Below are positions 63,875 through 64,000 of a DNA stretch of 64,000 nucleotides, piece after piece. Both the position numbers and the translations under genes were made by a program. The notes under the pieces are model-generated. The model was not told the DNA's origin. It saw only the letters and a program-made list of their open reading frames with translations, and searched no databases. Within the stretch, counting starts at the first letter, position 1. Each line of letters begins with the position of its first letter. The DNA comes from Acinetobacter sp. Marseille-Q1618 (GTDB lineage Bacteria; Pseudomonadota; Gammaproteobacteria; Pseudomonadales; Moraxellaceae): contig NZ_CADDWJ010000002.1 of assembly GCF_902809855.1 (NCBI RefSeq), positions 1,347,860 through 1,411,859 on the forward strand, given 5' to 3'.

Positions 63875-64000
63875 ATGGCTAAGGCTAAGTTTGAACGTAA
63901 TAAGCCACACGTAAACGTGGGCACAATCGGTCACGTTGACCATGGTAAAACAACTTTAACTGCTGCGATTGCAACTGTATGTGCAAAAACTTTCGGTGGT
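63875..64000 (+). CDS. tuf: Elongation factor Tu (5' part only)
   Basis: The first 42 codons, [20 protein letters not shown] then [13 protein letters not shown], with AAGGAAG before ATG 63875; the rest is off the window. G1 GHVDHGKTT is complete. It delivers aminoacyl-tRNA to the ribosome. It closes the str operon 93 nt after fusA. Confidence 0.96.
   Translation, partial: MAKAKFERNKPHVNVGTIGHVDHGKTTLTAAIATVCAKTFGG

Overview
The window is a chromosomal segment of an Acinetobacter species (Gammaproteobacteria, Moraxellaceae). This rests on the low GC content, the Acinetobacter-type OmpA (344 aa, N-terminus beginning [11 protein letters not shown]), the nadV/prs/NrtR nicotinamide-salvage cluster and the str operon layout rpsL-rpsG-fusA-tuf. 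The species cannot be fixed by eye. I see no tRNA, rRNA, insertion sequence, prophage or CRISPR array.

Layout. 1-3.4 kb: partial psiE (minus), a thioesterase-like protein and two tandem paralogous lipoproteins, the first with a frameshifted signal peptide. 3.5-8.3 kb: sbcD-sbcC (minus), then a glyoxalase-family gene remnant. 8.7-12.1 kb: an NrtR-like regulator and the prs-nadV operon for nicotinamide salvage. 12.3-17.7 kb: envelope or periplasmic proteins (a Sel1-repeat protein, a VIT/DUF2135 protein, DsbC) and a small phosphatase-like gene that seems to start at ATT. 17.8-20.9 kb: PduO-type cobalamin adenosyltransferase and btuB, the latter behind a clear cobalamin riboswitch. 21-28.6 kb: trpF-trpB, DUF1543, GNAT, sulfite reductase plus its DUF934 partner, and diaminopimelate dehydrogenase with a structured upstream element. 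28.8-33.2 kb: VOC protein, thiolase, FimT-like pseudopilin, OmpA and a C39-like protein. 33.7-39.3 kb: rtcB with an attenuator-like leader (promoter, nine-codon ORF, hairpins, terminator), an amino-acid permease, rsmC and an NCS2 purine permease. 39.4-47 kb: typA, mscL, a lipoprotein, ppiC, mutM, an old yellow enzyme, hemJ and fabB.

47.3-58.3 kb holds a five-gene minus-strand cluster: MoxR-type AAA+ ATPase, DUF5682 protein, vWA protein, SWIM-zinc-finger protein and DUF4132 protein. The first four are nearly or actually overlapping, so probably translationally coupled. The set matches the uncharacterised E. coli yehL/M/P/Q/I group and looks like a MoxR-vWA chaperone or conflict-type system. 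A divergent EcsC-family gene with a repeated acidic tail lies beside it.

58.5-64 kb: that EcsC gene, then the str operon (rpsL, rpsG, fusA, partial tuf). Its non-coding parts are rich in structure: a promoter followed at once by a terminator-like hairpin, a hairpin-pseudoknot between rpsL and rpsG at the place where S7 autoregulation acts in E. coli, and a 20-codon ORF with a strong ribosome binding site and two mutually exclusive hairpins before fusA. Together with the rtcB leader, these RNA elements and the yeh-like cluster are the most interesting parts of the window.
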